A DNA stretch of 6,056 nt, from positions 1 through 6,056 of the forward strand of contig CALFNC010000024.1 in the NCBI GenBank assembly GCA_937902605.1, in the 5' to 3' direction. Below, one piece after another: positions 1 to 6,056 of this stretch; position 1 is the stretch's first letter, and every line of letters begins with the position of its first letter. The stretch comes from an uncultured Acidobacteriota bacterium. GTDB taxonomy: Bacteria; Acidobacteriota; Thermoanaerobaculia; UBA5066. The position numbers and the translations under genes were made by a program. The notes beneath the pieces are model-generated. The model saw only the letters and a list, made by a program, of their open reading frames with translations, did not search any database and was not told where the DNA came from.

Positions 1-1178
1 AGCTTGACGGGGTTCGAGATCTCCAGCTCCTCGCCGCGCGTCGTCTTCACCTTGTACGGGACGGAGGGGGCGGTTGTGATGAGCGAGAGGTTGAACTCAC
101 GCTCGAGCCGCTCCTGGACGATCTCCATGTGCAGAAGACCCAGGTACCCGCAGCGGAAGCCGAACCCGAGCGCCGTGGACGACTCTGGCACGAAACTGAA
201 CGAGGCGTCGTTCAGCCGGAGCTTCTCCATCGCGTCGCGCAGGTCCTCGTAGGCGTCCGTCTCGGTGGGGAAGATGGAGGCGAAGACCATCGGCTTGACG
301 TCCTGGAAGCCCGGGAGCGCTTCGGCGCATGGCCGGTCGGCCTCGGTCATCGTGTCGCCGATCTTCGTGGCGCCGAGCTCCTTGATACCGGCGGTGACGT
401 ACCCGACCTCTCCGACGGACAGTTGCAGGACGGTCTGCTGCCGCGGATTGAAGATGCCGCACTCCTGGATCTCCGCCACGAGGCCGCTCCCCATCAGCCG
501 GATCTTGGTCCCCGGCGCCACCGTCCCGTCCTTGACGCGGACGAGGCACGTGACACCCCGATAGACGTCGAACCACGAATCGAAGAGAAGGGCCTTCAGG
601 GGGGCGCCGGGGTCGCCGGTCGGCGCTGGGATGTCGTGGACGATCTGCTCGAGGAGCTCCCTCACGCCCGTACCGACCTTCCCGGAGGTGAGCACGGCGT
701 GCTTCGCCGGGATACCGATGATCTCTTCGATCTGCTCCCTGGCCATCTCGGGAACGGCCGACGGGAGATCGACCTTGTTGATGCAGGGGACGATCGTGAG
801 GTTGTTGTGGATCGCCAGGTAGGCGTTGGCCAGCGTCTGCGCCTCGACTCCCTGCGTCGCGTCGACCACGAGCACCGCCCCCTCGCACGCGGCGAGCGAC
901 CGGGACACCTCATACGTGAAGTCAACGTGCCCCGGCGTGTCGATTAGGTTCAGGACGAAGGTCTCACCGCTTTCGGACCGGTAGTTCAGCGTGACCGACC
1001 TGGCCTTGATCGTGATCCCGCGCTCTTTCTCGATCGGGTTGTCGTCAAGAACCTGCTCGGTCATCTCCCTGGCTGTCAGCGCGCCCGTGATCTCGAGGAT
1101 CCGGTCGGATAGCGTGGTCTTCCCGTGGTCGATATGGGCGATGATCGAGAAGTTTCGGATGTGGGTCGGTCGTGACAT
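1..1178 (-). CDS. lepA: Elongation factor 4 (LepA), C-terminus cut off by the window edge
   Basis: Cytoplasmic ribosome-associated translational GTPase of the EF-G-like family; known LepA/EF4 proteins act on elongating or initiating ribosomes. The frame is open from the ATG at 1178 to the left edge, 392 codons of a protein that usually has about 600. Visible motifs are the P-loop AHIDHGKTT (residues 14-22), switch I with RGITIKA (53-59), the G3 motif DTPGHVDF (80-87, with H84 at the catalytic histidine position) and NKVD (134-137). Domain II follows, then an EF-G-III-like stretch with [16 protein letters not shown]. The sequence stops near [14 protein letters not shown], so domain V and the LepA-specific C-terminal domain are outside the window. 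ATG 1178 is the only good start: upstream the same frame has no ATG/GTG/TTG before the tsaD stop. A weak GAGG lies about 11 bases before it. It is last in the mtnA-tsaD-lepA arm. Identity is very secure; the intact 3' end cannot be judged. Confidence 0.97.
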   Translation of the reverse strand, partial: MSRPTHIRNFSIIAHIDHGKTTLSDRILEITGALTAREMTEQVLDDNPIEKERGITIKARSVTLNYRSESGETFVLNLIDTPGHVDFTYEVSRSLAACEGAVLVVDATQGVEAQTLANAYLAIHNNLTIVPCINKVDLPSAVPEMAREQIEEIIGIPAKHAVLTSGKVGTGVRELLEQIVHDIPAPTGDPGAPLKALLFDSWFDVYRGVTCLVRVKDGTVAPGTKIRLMGSGLVAEIQECGIFNPRQQTVLQLSVGEVGYVTAGIKELGATKIGDTMTEADRPCAEALPGFQDVKPMVFASIFPTETDAYEDLRDAMEKLRLNDASFSFVPESSTALGFGFRCGYLGLLHMEIVQERLEREFNLSLITTAPSVPYKVKTTRGEELEISNPVK

Positions 1179-1226
1179 CGGGTTTTGGGCCTCAGCGCGC
1201 CGCGGGACGGCAGCGGGACGCCGATG

Positions 1227-2324
1227 TTAGCAAGGGCGGAGCGATTCGAGGGGCCAGCGGGATCGCGCCGGGGCATCCATCTCGCCCTCGACCGGTTCCC
1301 GGCCGGCGCGCCTGAGCCCCGCGAACGCGATCATGGCCGCGTTGTCTGAGGTCAGGGCTCTCTCTGGGAGGAGGACTTCCAAGCCGTTCCGGCGGCCCCA
1401 GATAGCTAACCGTTCGCGCAGGAGCGAGTTTGCCGCCACCCCTCCCGAGACCGTGAGAAGCGGGATCCGCTCGCGCGCGAGGAGCCTCGTCAAGCGGTCC
1501 TCCAGCTGGCGGACGACGGCTTCCTGGAAGTCGGCCAGGAGCTCGCGGAGACGGAGGGAAACGTCCGCCTCGGCGAGCGCCGGACGGTCGCCGGGAACCC
1601 CCGTGGCCGGCGAGACCCCGAGGGCGGACAGCCGCTCCCGAACCGCCGTCTTGAGTCCGGAGAAGCTGAAGTCGAGGCTTCCGTCCTTGAACTGCGGGAC
1701 GGGAAATGGGTCGGCGATCTTCACGGCCGCTGCGATCCGGTCGATGACGGGCCCACCCGGGTAGCCGAGACCGGTCATCTTGGCCACCTTGTCGTACGCC
1801 TCTCCCGCGGCGTCGTCTCGAGTCCGGGCTGCCAGGTCGATCCCGGCCCCGGTGAACCGGTAAAGGTGCGTATGCCCGCCGGAGACCACGAGCGCGGTAA
1901 ACGCGTCCGGGATGGGGCGCGAGGGACCGCCGTCGAGGCGGAGGAACGGCGAGAGGCAATGCCCCTCGATATGATGAACCGGGACGAACGGCACGCCGAG
2001 GCCGAGCGCGATCCCTTTTCCTTCCGAGAGTCCGACGAGGAGCGCTCCGACGAGACCCGGCCCGGCCGTAGCTGCGACGGCGCCCACGTCACCCATGCCC
2101 ACGCCCGCAGCGGAAAGGGCTTCGTCGAGGAGGACCGGCAGGTTCTGGAGGTGGGCGCGCGCGGCGATCTCAGGCACGACACCGCCGTACCTTTGGTGGG
2201 CAGCGATCTGGGAGGAGACCACGGAGGAGAGGACTCTCCCGTCGCCGCCGAGGATGGCGACCGAGGTCTCGTCACACGACGACTCGATGCCGAGAACGTA
2301 TCGGGGCGGCGTAGGCGGTGTCAT
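1227..2324 (-). CDS. tsaD: tRNA N6-threonylcarbamoyladenosine transferase TsaD
   Basis: TsaD (formerly Gcp/YgjD, Kae1 family) transfers the threonylcarbamoyl group from TC-AMP to A37 of ANN-decoding tRNAs, working in the cytoplasm with TsaB and TsaE. The 365-residue product is slightly longer than the usual 330-350. It shows the N-terminal ASKHA-fold signature [14 protein letters not shown] (12-25), the metal-binding HHIEGH (117-122, ligands H118 and H122), SGGHTHLY (148-155), [25 protein letters not shown] and [12 protein letters not shown], with D327 as the expected third metal ligand. The C-terminus ends in the usual basic RSRWPL stretch. The start ATG overlaps the mtnA stop as ATGA (2321-2324) with no strong Shine-Dalgarno, which suggests translational coupling. 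It ends in TAA, and lepA begins 48 bases later. No tsaB or tsaE is in view. All expected motif residues are present. Confidence 0.97.
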   Translation of the reverse strand: MTPPTPPRYVLGIESSCDETSVAILGGDGRVLSSVVSSQIAAHQRYGGVVPEIAARAHLQNLPVLLDEALSAAGVGMGDVGAVAATAGPGLVGALLVGLSEGKGIALGLGVPFVPVHHIEGHCLSPFLRLDGGPSRPIPDAFTALVVSGGHTHLYRFTGAGIDLAARTRDDAAGEAYDKVAKMTGLGYPGGPVIDRIAAAVKIADPFPVPQFKDGSLDFSFSGLKTAVRERLSALGVSPATGVPGDRPALAEADVSLRLRELLADFQEAVVRQLEDRLTRLLARERIPLLTVSGGVAANSLLRERLAIWGRRNGLEVLLPERALTSDNAAMIAFAGLRRAGREPVEGEMDAPARSRWPLESLRPC

Positions 2325-3412
2325 CCGGTCAGCTGCTTCTGGAGCGACACCGCGAAGGGAGCCCGAGCCACACCACGCTCGGTCACGATCGCGTCGACGA
2401 GGCCGGCGGGCGTCACGTCGAACGCCGGGTAGAGCGCGGCGACCCCGGCTGGGGCCAACCGCACCGACCCTCCGCCCGGAAGGTCGATCGAGAGGACCTC
2501 GTTCCCGGACCTCTCCTCGATTGGGATCCGGTCGCCGGAGGACGTGGCGAGGTCGACGGTCGTGGTCGGCGCCGCGACGACGAAGGGGACCGCGTGCGCC
2601 CGGCAGGCGAGGGCGAGCCCGTAGGTCCCCACTTTATTCGCCACGTCTCCATTGGCCGCGATCCGGTCGGCCCCCACGACGACCGCGGCGATCCGGCCGG
2701 AGGCGATGACCGAGGCCGCGGCGACGTCGGGAAGGAGGGTGACGTCGAAGCCGTCGCGGGAGAGTTCCCACGCGGTGAGGCGCGCCCCCTGCCAGAACGG
2801 CCGCGTCTCGTCCGCAAAGACGCGCACGGGTCGCCGGGCCCCGAGAACCCGGATCACGCCGATCGCGGTCCCAATCCCGGCGGTCGCCAGTGCCCCCGCG
2901 TTGCAGTGGGTCAGAATTGTCGCGGCCCCCGGCCCGATCCGGCTCTCGAGGAAATCGGCTCCGTGGTGGCCGATCGCAAGGCACGCGGCCTCGTCCTCCG
3001 AAGCGATCCGGCGCGCTTCGCCCTCCAGCGCCCGCACTCGCATTTCGAGCGCGGCCCCCACCGTCGATGCGGCGGCCCGCCGCATCCGCGCGATGGCGGC
3101 TGGAAGGTTGACCGCCGTTGGCCTCGATGCGAGCAGAGTCTCGAAAGCCATCTCGAGCGCCCGCTCGAAGGCCGACAGGGAACCACCGGCGGCCCGGCGA
3201 GCCTCCACCGCGACGCCCAGGGCGGCGGCCACGCCGATCAAGGGGGCCCCGCGGACAGCGAGCGACCGGATCGCGGCCGCAGTCTCCGCGGCGTCCGCGC
3301 AGATGATCCACCGTTCCTCGGCCGGCAAGAGCCGTTGGTCGAGGAAGGAGAGGGTTCCGTTCTCAAAGGCCCATGCGGTGACACGGGTCGTGATCGGATC
3401 GGGCGGCGGCAT
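2321..3412 (-). CDS. mtnA: S-methyl-5-thioribose-1-phosphate isomerase MtnA
   Basis: Converts 5-methylthioribose-1-phosphate to the ribulose-1-phosphate form, an aldose-ketose step of methionine salvage from methylthioadenosine; cytoplasmic. The 363-residue length is normal for this branch of the eIF2B-alpha/beta/delta-like isomerase superfamily. Motifs in order are LDQRLLP (24-30), [12 protein letters not shown] (53-64, phosphate-binding loop), RPTAVNL (97-103), [11 protein letters not shown] (167-177, catalytic Cys170), ADETRP (200-205) and [19 protein letters not shown] (246-264, catalytic Asp249). Cys plus Asp and the NGD-NK motif argue for true MtnA rather than eIF2B or ribose-1,5-bisphosphate isomerase, although R15P isomerase is a close relative. 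ATG 3412 is the first possible start after an in-frame stop at 3437-3439. No Shine-Dalgarno precedes it; a TATAGT box ends 9 bases upstream, so the mRNA may be leaderless. It heads the left arm. No mtnB, mtnC, mtnD, mtnK or mtnP is visible nearby. Confidence 0.95.
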   Translation of the reverse strand: MPPPDPITTRVTAWAFENGTLSFLDQRLLPAEERWIICADAAETAAAIRSLAVRGAPLIGVAAALGVAVEARRAAGGSLSAFERALEMAFETLLASRPTAVNLPAAIARMRRAAASTVGAALEMRVRALEGEARRIASEDEAACLAIGHHGADFLESRIGPGAATILTHCNAGALATAGIGTAIGVIRVLGARRPVRVFADETRPFWQGARLTAWELSRDGFDVTLLPDVAAASVIASGRIAAVVVGADRIAANGDVANKVGTYGLALACRAHAVPFVVAAPTTTVDLATSSGDRIPIEERSGNEVLSIDLPGGGSVRLAPAGVAALYPAFDVTPAGLVDAIVTERGVARAPFAVSLQKQLTG

Positions 3413-3484
3413 TCGTGCCCGACTATAGAATCTTCTTCAGACGGGGAGGGCGGGGAATCCCTTCCCAGACAGGAGGAGCCGGTC
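3413..3484. promoter_or_regulatory. Divergent intergenic promoter region between mtnA and pgk
   Basis: The only gap between the two divergent arms, 72 bases long, so promoters for both are expected here. The symmetric CTATAG at 3423-3428 yields TATAGT (3427-3422, 5 of 6 to TATAAT) towards mtnA and TAGAAT (3426-3431, 5 of 6) towards pgk. Neither has a recognisable TTGACA box at normal spacing. A small hairpin, GGGAA 3453-3457 with TTCCC 3462-3466, sits before the pgk ribosome binding site. The need for promoters here follows from gene order; the exact boxes are inference from weak matches. Confidence 0.45.
3471..3476 (+). promoter_or_regulatory. Shine-Dalgarno site of pgk
   Basis: A perfect AGGAGG with 8 bases before the ATG at 3485. 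It decides the pgk start. The same reading frame stays open far upstream, antisense to mtnA, so an automatic caller could extend the gene wrongly. Confidence 0.9.
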
Positions 3485-4678
3485 ATGTCAGTTCTTCCCC
3501 GCTCGATCCGCACCATTACACTCAAGGGCCAGCGACTGTTCCTGAGAGTCGACTTCAACGTCCCGGTCAAGGACGGCGTGGTTCGCGACGACACTCGCGT
3601 GAACGAGGCGCTGCCGACGATCCGGTACGCCATGGAGCAGGGGGCCCGGGTGATCCTCGCCTCGCATCTCGGGAAGGCCAATGGGTCCCCCGACCCGAAG
3701 TACACGCTCTCCCCGGTTGCTAAGAAGCTTTCCGAGAGGCTGGGCGTTCCCGTCGCCTTCGCCCCGGACTGCGTCGGGCCGGCTGCTGAGAAGGCCGTGG
3801 CGGCCCTCATCGACGGGCAGGTGCTCTTGCTGGAGAACGTACGGTTCCACGCCGGCGAGGAAGCGAACGACGCCTCCTTCGCGAAGAGCCTCGCGGCGCT
3901 CGCCGACGTCTACGTCAACGACGCGTTCGGGACGGCTCACCGGGCCCACGCCTCGACGGCAGGAATGGCCTCGTTGTTCGCGGCCGACCGGCGGGGCATC
4001 GGCTTCCTGATGGAGAAGGAGCTGTCGGCCCTCTCCAAGGTGCTAACGGACATCGATCACCCCTTCGCCGCCATCCTCGGCGGCGCGAAGATCCTGGGCA
4101 AGATCGCGGCCCTGGAGGCTCTGGCCGAACGGGCCGACACCGTCCTGATCGGCGGTGGAATGGCGAACCATTTCGTCGCCGCCCTCGGCCTCGGCGTCGG
4201 GAAGTCCCTCCTCGAGCCCGAAGGGGTGCCAATCGCACGGAAGGTGATCGACCAATGCAAGGAGCGGAAGGTCAACCTGGTCCTGCCGTCCGACTTCATG
4301 GTCGCCCCGTCGCTCGAGCGGGCCTCCGAGGCTGTGGCCGTTGCGATGGACGCCATACCGGGCGATCAGGCGGCCTTCGACATCGGTCCGAAGACCCTCG
4401 AGATGTTCGAGCGGATGATCGCCCCGGCCAGGACGGTCTTCTGGAACGGGCCGATGGGAGTTTTCGAGACGAAGCCGTTCGGCGCCGGGACCCTGCGGGT
4501 CGCCCGCATCCTCGCCAGCTCGGGCGCGTTCACGGTGGTCGGCGGTGGAGAGAGCGTCGAGGCCGTGAACGAGGCGGGCCTCGCCCAGAAGATCTCCCAC
4601 GTCTCCACCGGCGGAGGCGCCTCGCTCGACTACATCAGCGGAAAGAAGCTCCCGGGCGTCGAGGCACTACTCTCATGA
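3485..4678 (+). CDS. pgk: Phosphoglycerate kinase
   Basis: Glycolysis and gluconeogenesis: reversible transfer of phosphate from 1,3-bisphosphoglycerate to ADP, giving 3-phosphoglycerate and ATP; cytoplasmic monomer. The product has 397 residues, the normal bacterial length. The N-terminal substrate domain shows RVDFNVP (21-27), SHLGK (60-64), [13 protein letters not shown] (114-126) and [15 protein letters not shown] (143-157). The nucleotide domain shows ILGGAK (197-202) with K206, [26 protein letters not shown] (319-328), GGGES (353-357) and [10 protein letters not shown] (374-383). Two usual residues differ conservatively: family SHLGR has Lys64 here, and the nucleotide-binding GGGDS/T Asp is Glu356. 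The rest of the active site looks intact, so I expect an active enzyme. The start is set by AGGAGG eight bases upstream. The stop TGA overlaps the tpiA ATG. First gene of the right arm. Confidence 0.97.
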   Translation: MSVLPRSIRTITLKGQRLFLRVDFNVPVKDGVVRDDTRVNEALPTIRYAMEQGARVILASHLGKANGSPDPKYTLSPVAKKLSERLGVPVAFAPDCVGPAAEKAVAALIDGQVLLLENVRFHAGEEANDASFAKSLAALADVYVNDAFGTAHRAHASTAGMASLFAADRRGIGFLMEKELSALSKVLTDIDHPFAAILGGAKILGKIAALEALAERADTVLIGGGMANHFVAALGLGVGKSLLEPEGVPIARKVIDQCKERKVNLVLPSDFMVAPSLERASEAVAVAMDAIPGDQAAFDIGPKTLEMFERMIAPARTVFWNGPMGVFETKPFGAGTLRVARILASSGAFTVVGGGESVEAVNEAGLAQKISHVSTGGGASLDYISGKKLPGVEALLS

Positions 4679-5436
4679 GGGCCGGCCGCTCGCCCCTCGT
4701 CGTCGCTAACTGGAAGATGAACAAGACAGCCCGCGAGGCGGCCGCGTTCGCCGAGGAGTTCCTCTCGCTCCGCCCGTCGCTTCCCGATGCGGTCGGTGTC
4801 GCGATCGCCCCCGCGTTCCCCGTGCTGGAACGGCTGGGACGCCTCCTCACCCACACCCAGGTCCTCCTGGCGGCTCAGGACGTTCACACCGAGTCGAAGG
4901 GGGCCTTCACCGGAGAGGTGTCCGCCCCGATGCTCCGCGACCTCGGCGTCTCGCTTGCCCTGGTCGGCCACAGCGAGCGGCGCCGCGACCGGAAGGAGGA
5001 CGAGGCCTCCTTCGCCCGGAAGATCGAGCGGCTCCTGGAGAACGGAATCGCCCCGCTCTACTGTGTCGGCGAGACGCTCGAAGAAAGGGACGGAGGGCGG
5101 ACCGACGAGGTTCTCGCGCGCCAGATGACTGCGCTCGACGCTTTCGGGTCCCTTCCGGCCGGCCTCGTCGTGGCCTATGAGCCGGTCTGGGCGATCGGGA
5201 CCGGGAGGGCCGCGAGTTCTGCAATGGCCGCAGACACCCACAGACAGATCCGGTCCTTGCTCTCGAAGCGTTACGGCTCCGACCTGGCGGCCTCGGTCCG
5301 GATTCTTTACGGCGGATCGGTCACGCCGGCCAATGCGGTCTCCCTCTTCGGTGAGGAGGAGATCGACGGAGGACTCGTGGGCGGGGCCTCGCTGGTGCCA
5401 GCCGACTTCGCTGCCCTGGTGAAGGCCGCCGGATAG
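4675..5436 (+). CDS. tpiA: Triosephosphate isomerase
   Basis: Interconverts dihydroxyacetone phosphate and glyceraldehyde 3-phosphate in glycolysis and gluconeogenesis; a cytoplasmic (beta/alpha)8 barrel, usually a dimer. The product has 253 residues, typical of the family. Catalytic residues are present: Asn12 and Lys14 in NWKMN (12-16), electrophile His99 in VGHSERR (97-103), and base Glu169 in [10 protein letters not shown] (168-177), which also opens loop 6. The phosphate-binding YGGSV (212-216) and the GLVGGASL segment near the C-terminus are conserved. [12 protein letters not shown] (76-87) also fits the family. The start ATG overlaps the pgk stop as ATGA (4675-4678), and a GAGG lies 10 bases upstream. 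The same frame is open further upstream inside pgk, but those residues are not TIM-like, so the start at 4675 is preferred. Co-translation with pgk is likely. Confidence 0.97.
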   Translation: MRAGRSPLVVANWKMNKTAREAAAFAEEFLSLRPSLPDAVGVAIAPAFPVLERLGRLLTHTQVLLAAQDVHTESKGAFTGEVSAPMLRDLGVSLALVGHSERRRDRKEDEASFARKIERLLENGIAPLYCVGETLEERDGGRTDEVLARQMTALDAFGSLPAGLVVAYEPVWAIGTGRAASSAMAADTHRQIRSLLSKRYGSDLAASVRILYGGSVTPANAVSLFGEEEIDGGLVGGASLVPADFAALVKAAG

Positions 5437-5457
5437 GAGGACAATTAGGGAGACTCG

Positions 5458-5526
5458 ATGGCTGTCAGGCCGCCATTGCCTCCGGCCATTCTGGTCTCGG
5501 GCCGTCCTGGTAGCGCCCGAGAGTGA
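5458..5526 (+). CDS. Possible 22-codon small ORF before secG, doubtful
   Basis: An ATG at 5458 has AGGGAG five bases upstream and reads 22 codons to TGA at 5524-5526. The peptide begins MAVRPPLPPAILV and ends GSARE, so it is short, proline-rich near the start and without a clear membrane segment or signal peptide. Its last codons overlap the 8-bp hairpin. I do not recognise it. It could be a translated leader acting on secG, or chance in GC-rich DNA with a purine-rich spacer. The only support is the start context; nothing about conservation can be seen from one sequence. Confidence 0.18.
   Translation: MAVRPPLPPAILVSGRPGSARE
5495..5522. repeat. 8-bp perfect inverted repeat (hairpin) before secG
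   Basis: TCTCGGGC at 5495-5502 pairs perfectly with GCCCGAGA at 5515-5522, leaving a 12-base loop. The stem is GC-rich and should be stable in RNA. It is followed by GTGAATTCC rather than a T-run, so it is not a typical rho-independent terminator. It could stabilise or partly separate the pgk-tpiA mRNA from secG. Confidence 0.5.
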
Positions 5527-5560
5527 ATTCCGCTATCCTCCGTAGCCCTTCTGCGGAAGG

Positions 5561-5566
5561 GGGGAG
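5561..5566 (+). promoter_or_regulatory. Shine-Dalgarno site of secG
   Basis: GGGGAG within a longer purine run, 7 bases before the ATG at 5574. It supports that ATG over the in-frame GTG at 5523, which has poor spacing and would add residues not typical of SecG. The 5' part of the purine run can pair with CCCTTC at 5546-5551, so the site may be partly masked in the RNA. Confidence 0.75.
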
Positions 5567-5573
5567 CGTTTCC

Positions 5574-5933
5574 ATGCTTTACGTCCTCGTGCCGATCTAC
5601 GTCATCGTCTGCGTCTTCCTCATCCTGGTGGTCCTCCTCCAGCAGGGGAAGGGGGCTGACGTCGCCAGCGCCTTCGGCGCCGCGTCGTCGCAGACGACGT
5701 TCGGAGCCCGCGGGACCACGACCGTCCTCGAGCGGGTCACGACGTGGTCGTTCGTCGCCTTCGCCGTCCTCGCGGTGGCGATCTCTCTGATCGAGAGGGG
5801 GAATTCCAAGAGGACCGTCATGGGAAGCGCGCCAAAGGCCGCGTCGGTTCCGGCCGTCCCTCGTCCCGCTGTACCGGCCGCTCCCGCTCCGGCGGCTCCC
5901 GCTCCGGCCGCGCCAGTTCCCGCCGGGAAGTAG
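5574..5933 (+). CDS. secG: Preprotein translocase subunit SecG
   Basis: Small inner-membrane subunit of the SecYEG channel, which helps SecA-driven export of proteins across the cytoplasmic membrane. The 119-residue product has the SecG layout: a first membrane segment at about 2-22, the hallmark QQGKGADVASAFGAASSQT (23-41), FGARG (43-47), then a second membrane segment at about 55-73. After residue 80 there is a tail of about 35 residues rich in Ala and Pro, low in complexity, as seen in many SecG proteins of varying length. The ATG is chosen for its ribosome binding site and because the protein then begins directly with the first membrane helix. It is third in the pgk-tpiA-secG arm, a common bacterial order. 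The stop TAG at 5931-5933 precedes a 48-base genomic remnant. Confidence 0.95.
   Translation: MLYVLVPIYVIVCVFLILVVLLQQGKGADVASAFGAASSQTTFGARGTTTVLERVTTWSFVAFAVLAVAISLIERGNSKRTVMGSAPKAASVPAVPRPAVPAAPAPAAPAPAAPVPAGK
5880..5909 (+). repeat. Two tandem 15-bp copies in the secG tail
   Basis: GCTCCCGCTCCGGCG at 5880-5894 is repeated at 5895-5909 with only the last base changed (G to C). In the secG frame each copy encodes Ala-Pro-Ala-Pro-Ala, so it lengthens the Ala/Pro tail without shifting the frame. Likely to vary in copy number between related strains. Confidence 0.8.
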
Positions 5934-5953
5934 CTCATCCGGAATGGGGCGGC

Positions 5954-5981
5954 TTGATTCCCCGGTTTGGAAAGGTATGAT
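5954..5981 (+). promoter_or_regulatory. Sigma70-like promoter for a gene beyond the contig end
   Basis: TTGATT (5954-5959, 4 of 6 to TTGACA) and TATGAT (5976-5981, 5 of 6 to TATAAT) are separated by 16 bases. This is the best promoter-like pair in the window, and it lies 20 bases after the secG stop, facing right. The transcribed gene would start just where the adapter begins, so it is not visible. In several bacteria secG is followed by a tRNA gene; that this holds here is only a guess. Confidence 0.5.
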
Positions 5982-6056
5982 AGATCGGAAGAGCACACGT
6001 ATGAACTCCAGTCACGCCAATATCTCGTATGCCGTCTTCTGCTTGAAAAAAAAAAA
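5982..6056 (+). other. Illumina TruSeq adapter with index, not genomic
   Basis: AGATCGGAAGAGCACACGT (5982-6000) is the start of the TruSeq read-1 adapter. It continues as TGAACTCCAGTCAC (6002-6015) with a single difference (A for C at 6001), then the six-base index GCCAAT (6016-6021), then the flow-cell end segment ATCTCGTATGCC through CTGCTTG (6022-6045), then 11 A (6046-6056). The A-run is the usual signal when a read runs past the end of the adapter. This shows that the right end of the contig is a library artefact. Genomic sequence ends at about 5981. Confidence 0.99.

Larger units (their letters stand above)
5437..5573 (+). other. tpiA-secG intergenic gap
   Basis: A 137-base gap in an otherwise tightly packed arm. 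It holds two purine-rich Shine-Dalgarno-like motifs just after the tpiA stop, a possible 22-codon ORF (5458-5526), an 8-bp hairpin (5495-5522), a second 6-bp hairpin (CCCTTC 5546-5551, GAAGGG 5556-5561, TGCG loop) and the secG ribosome binding site. No T-run follows either hairpin, so neither is a standard intrinsic terminator. No convincing promoter pair is seen. secG could be read through from tpiA or have its own weak promoter. Confidence 0.6.

Noticed and set aside
97..888. A 263-codon minus-strand frame within lepA.
   Set aside because: It is out of frame with lepA and Arg/Gly-rich. The true lepA frame is open throughout but has no stop inside the window, which is why shorter shadow frames stand out.
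129..947. A 272-codon plus-strand frame opposite lepA.
   Set aside because: It is a shadow of lepA, whose frame carries all GTPase motifs. The antisense product has biased composition and no recognisable family.
2318..3484. A long open frame antisense to mtnA, in frame with pgk, that could suggest a 786-residue Pgk fusion.
   Set aside because: The upstream part is Arg/Gly/Pro-rich with no domain, lies wholly opposite a clear mtnA, and the AGGAGG at 3471 plus family length set the pgk start at 3485. GC-rich DNA leaves such frames open.
4255..4674. Upstream extension of the tpiA frame inside pgk.
   Set aside because: The extension is composition-biased and overlaps pgk in another frame. TIM homology begins at the ATG at 4675.
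5495..5522. Intrinsic terminator after tpiA.
   Set aside because: The stem is good but no T-run follows, so it is listed only as an inverted repeat.
5523..5573. GTG start adding 17 residues to SecG.
   Set aside because: No good ribosome binding site, and the extra residues are polar where SecG should begin with a membrane helix; ATG 5574 has both a site and the right N-terminus.
5597..5998. Minus-strand frame opposite secG that starts near the right end.
   Set aside because: Its start lies in adapter sequence and the rest is a shadow of secG.
6046..6056. Poly-A tail suggesting a transcript or a retro-element end.
   Set aside because: It directly follows the complete flow-cell adapter end and is the sequencer running past the fragment.

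Overview
This is a GC-rich bacterial window carrying six housekeeping genes in two divergent arms, and it ends in sequencing-library sequence. The minus-strand arm reads mtnA, tsaD, lepA from about 3412 down to the left edge, where lepA is cut off. The plus-strand arm reads pgk, tpiA, secG from 3485 to 5933. The organism cannot be named from the sequence. High GC, third positions rich in G and C, and the gene content suit an uncultured high-GC bacterium, but I see no marker that fixes a phylum. There is no sign of phage, transposon, CRISPR, rRNA or a complete tRNA.

The left arm combines methionine salvage (mtnA, methylthioribose-1-phosphate isomerase), tRNA threonylcarbamoyladenosine synthesis (tsaD) and a translation GTPase (lepA/EF-4). 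mtnA and tsaD overlap by four bases (ATGA). lepA follows tsaD after 48 bases in the same reading frame. These are probably co-transcribed.

The right arm holds two glycolytic enzymes, pgk and tpiA, also overlapping by ATGA, followed after 137 bases by secG, the small subunit of the SecYEG translocon. The pgk-tpiA-secG order is common in bacteria. The gap before secG contains an 8-bp hairpin, a possible 22-codon small ORF and a strong ribosome binding site for secG.

The arms diverge from a 72-base gap (3413-3484). It has a CTATAG core giving a TATAAT-like box in each direction. The box facing mtnA lies so close to its ATG that a leaderless mRNA is plausible, and mtnA has no visible ribosome binding site.

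From 5982 to the end the sequence is not genomic. It matches the Illumina TruSeq indexed adapter with index GCCAAT, then a run of A. The last 28 genomic bases look like a promoter for a gene lost beyond the contig end. Apart from that artefact, the window looks like ordinary core genome. I did not find an undescribed system.
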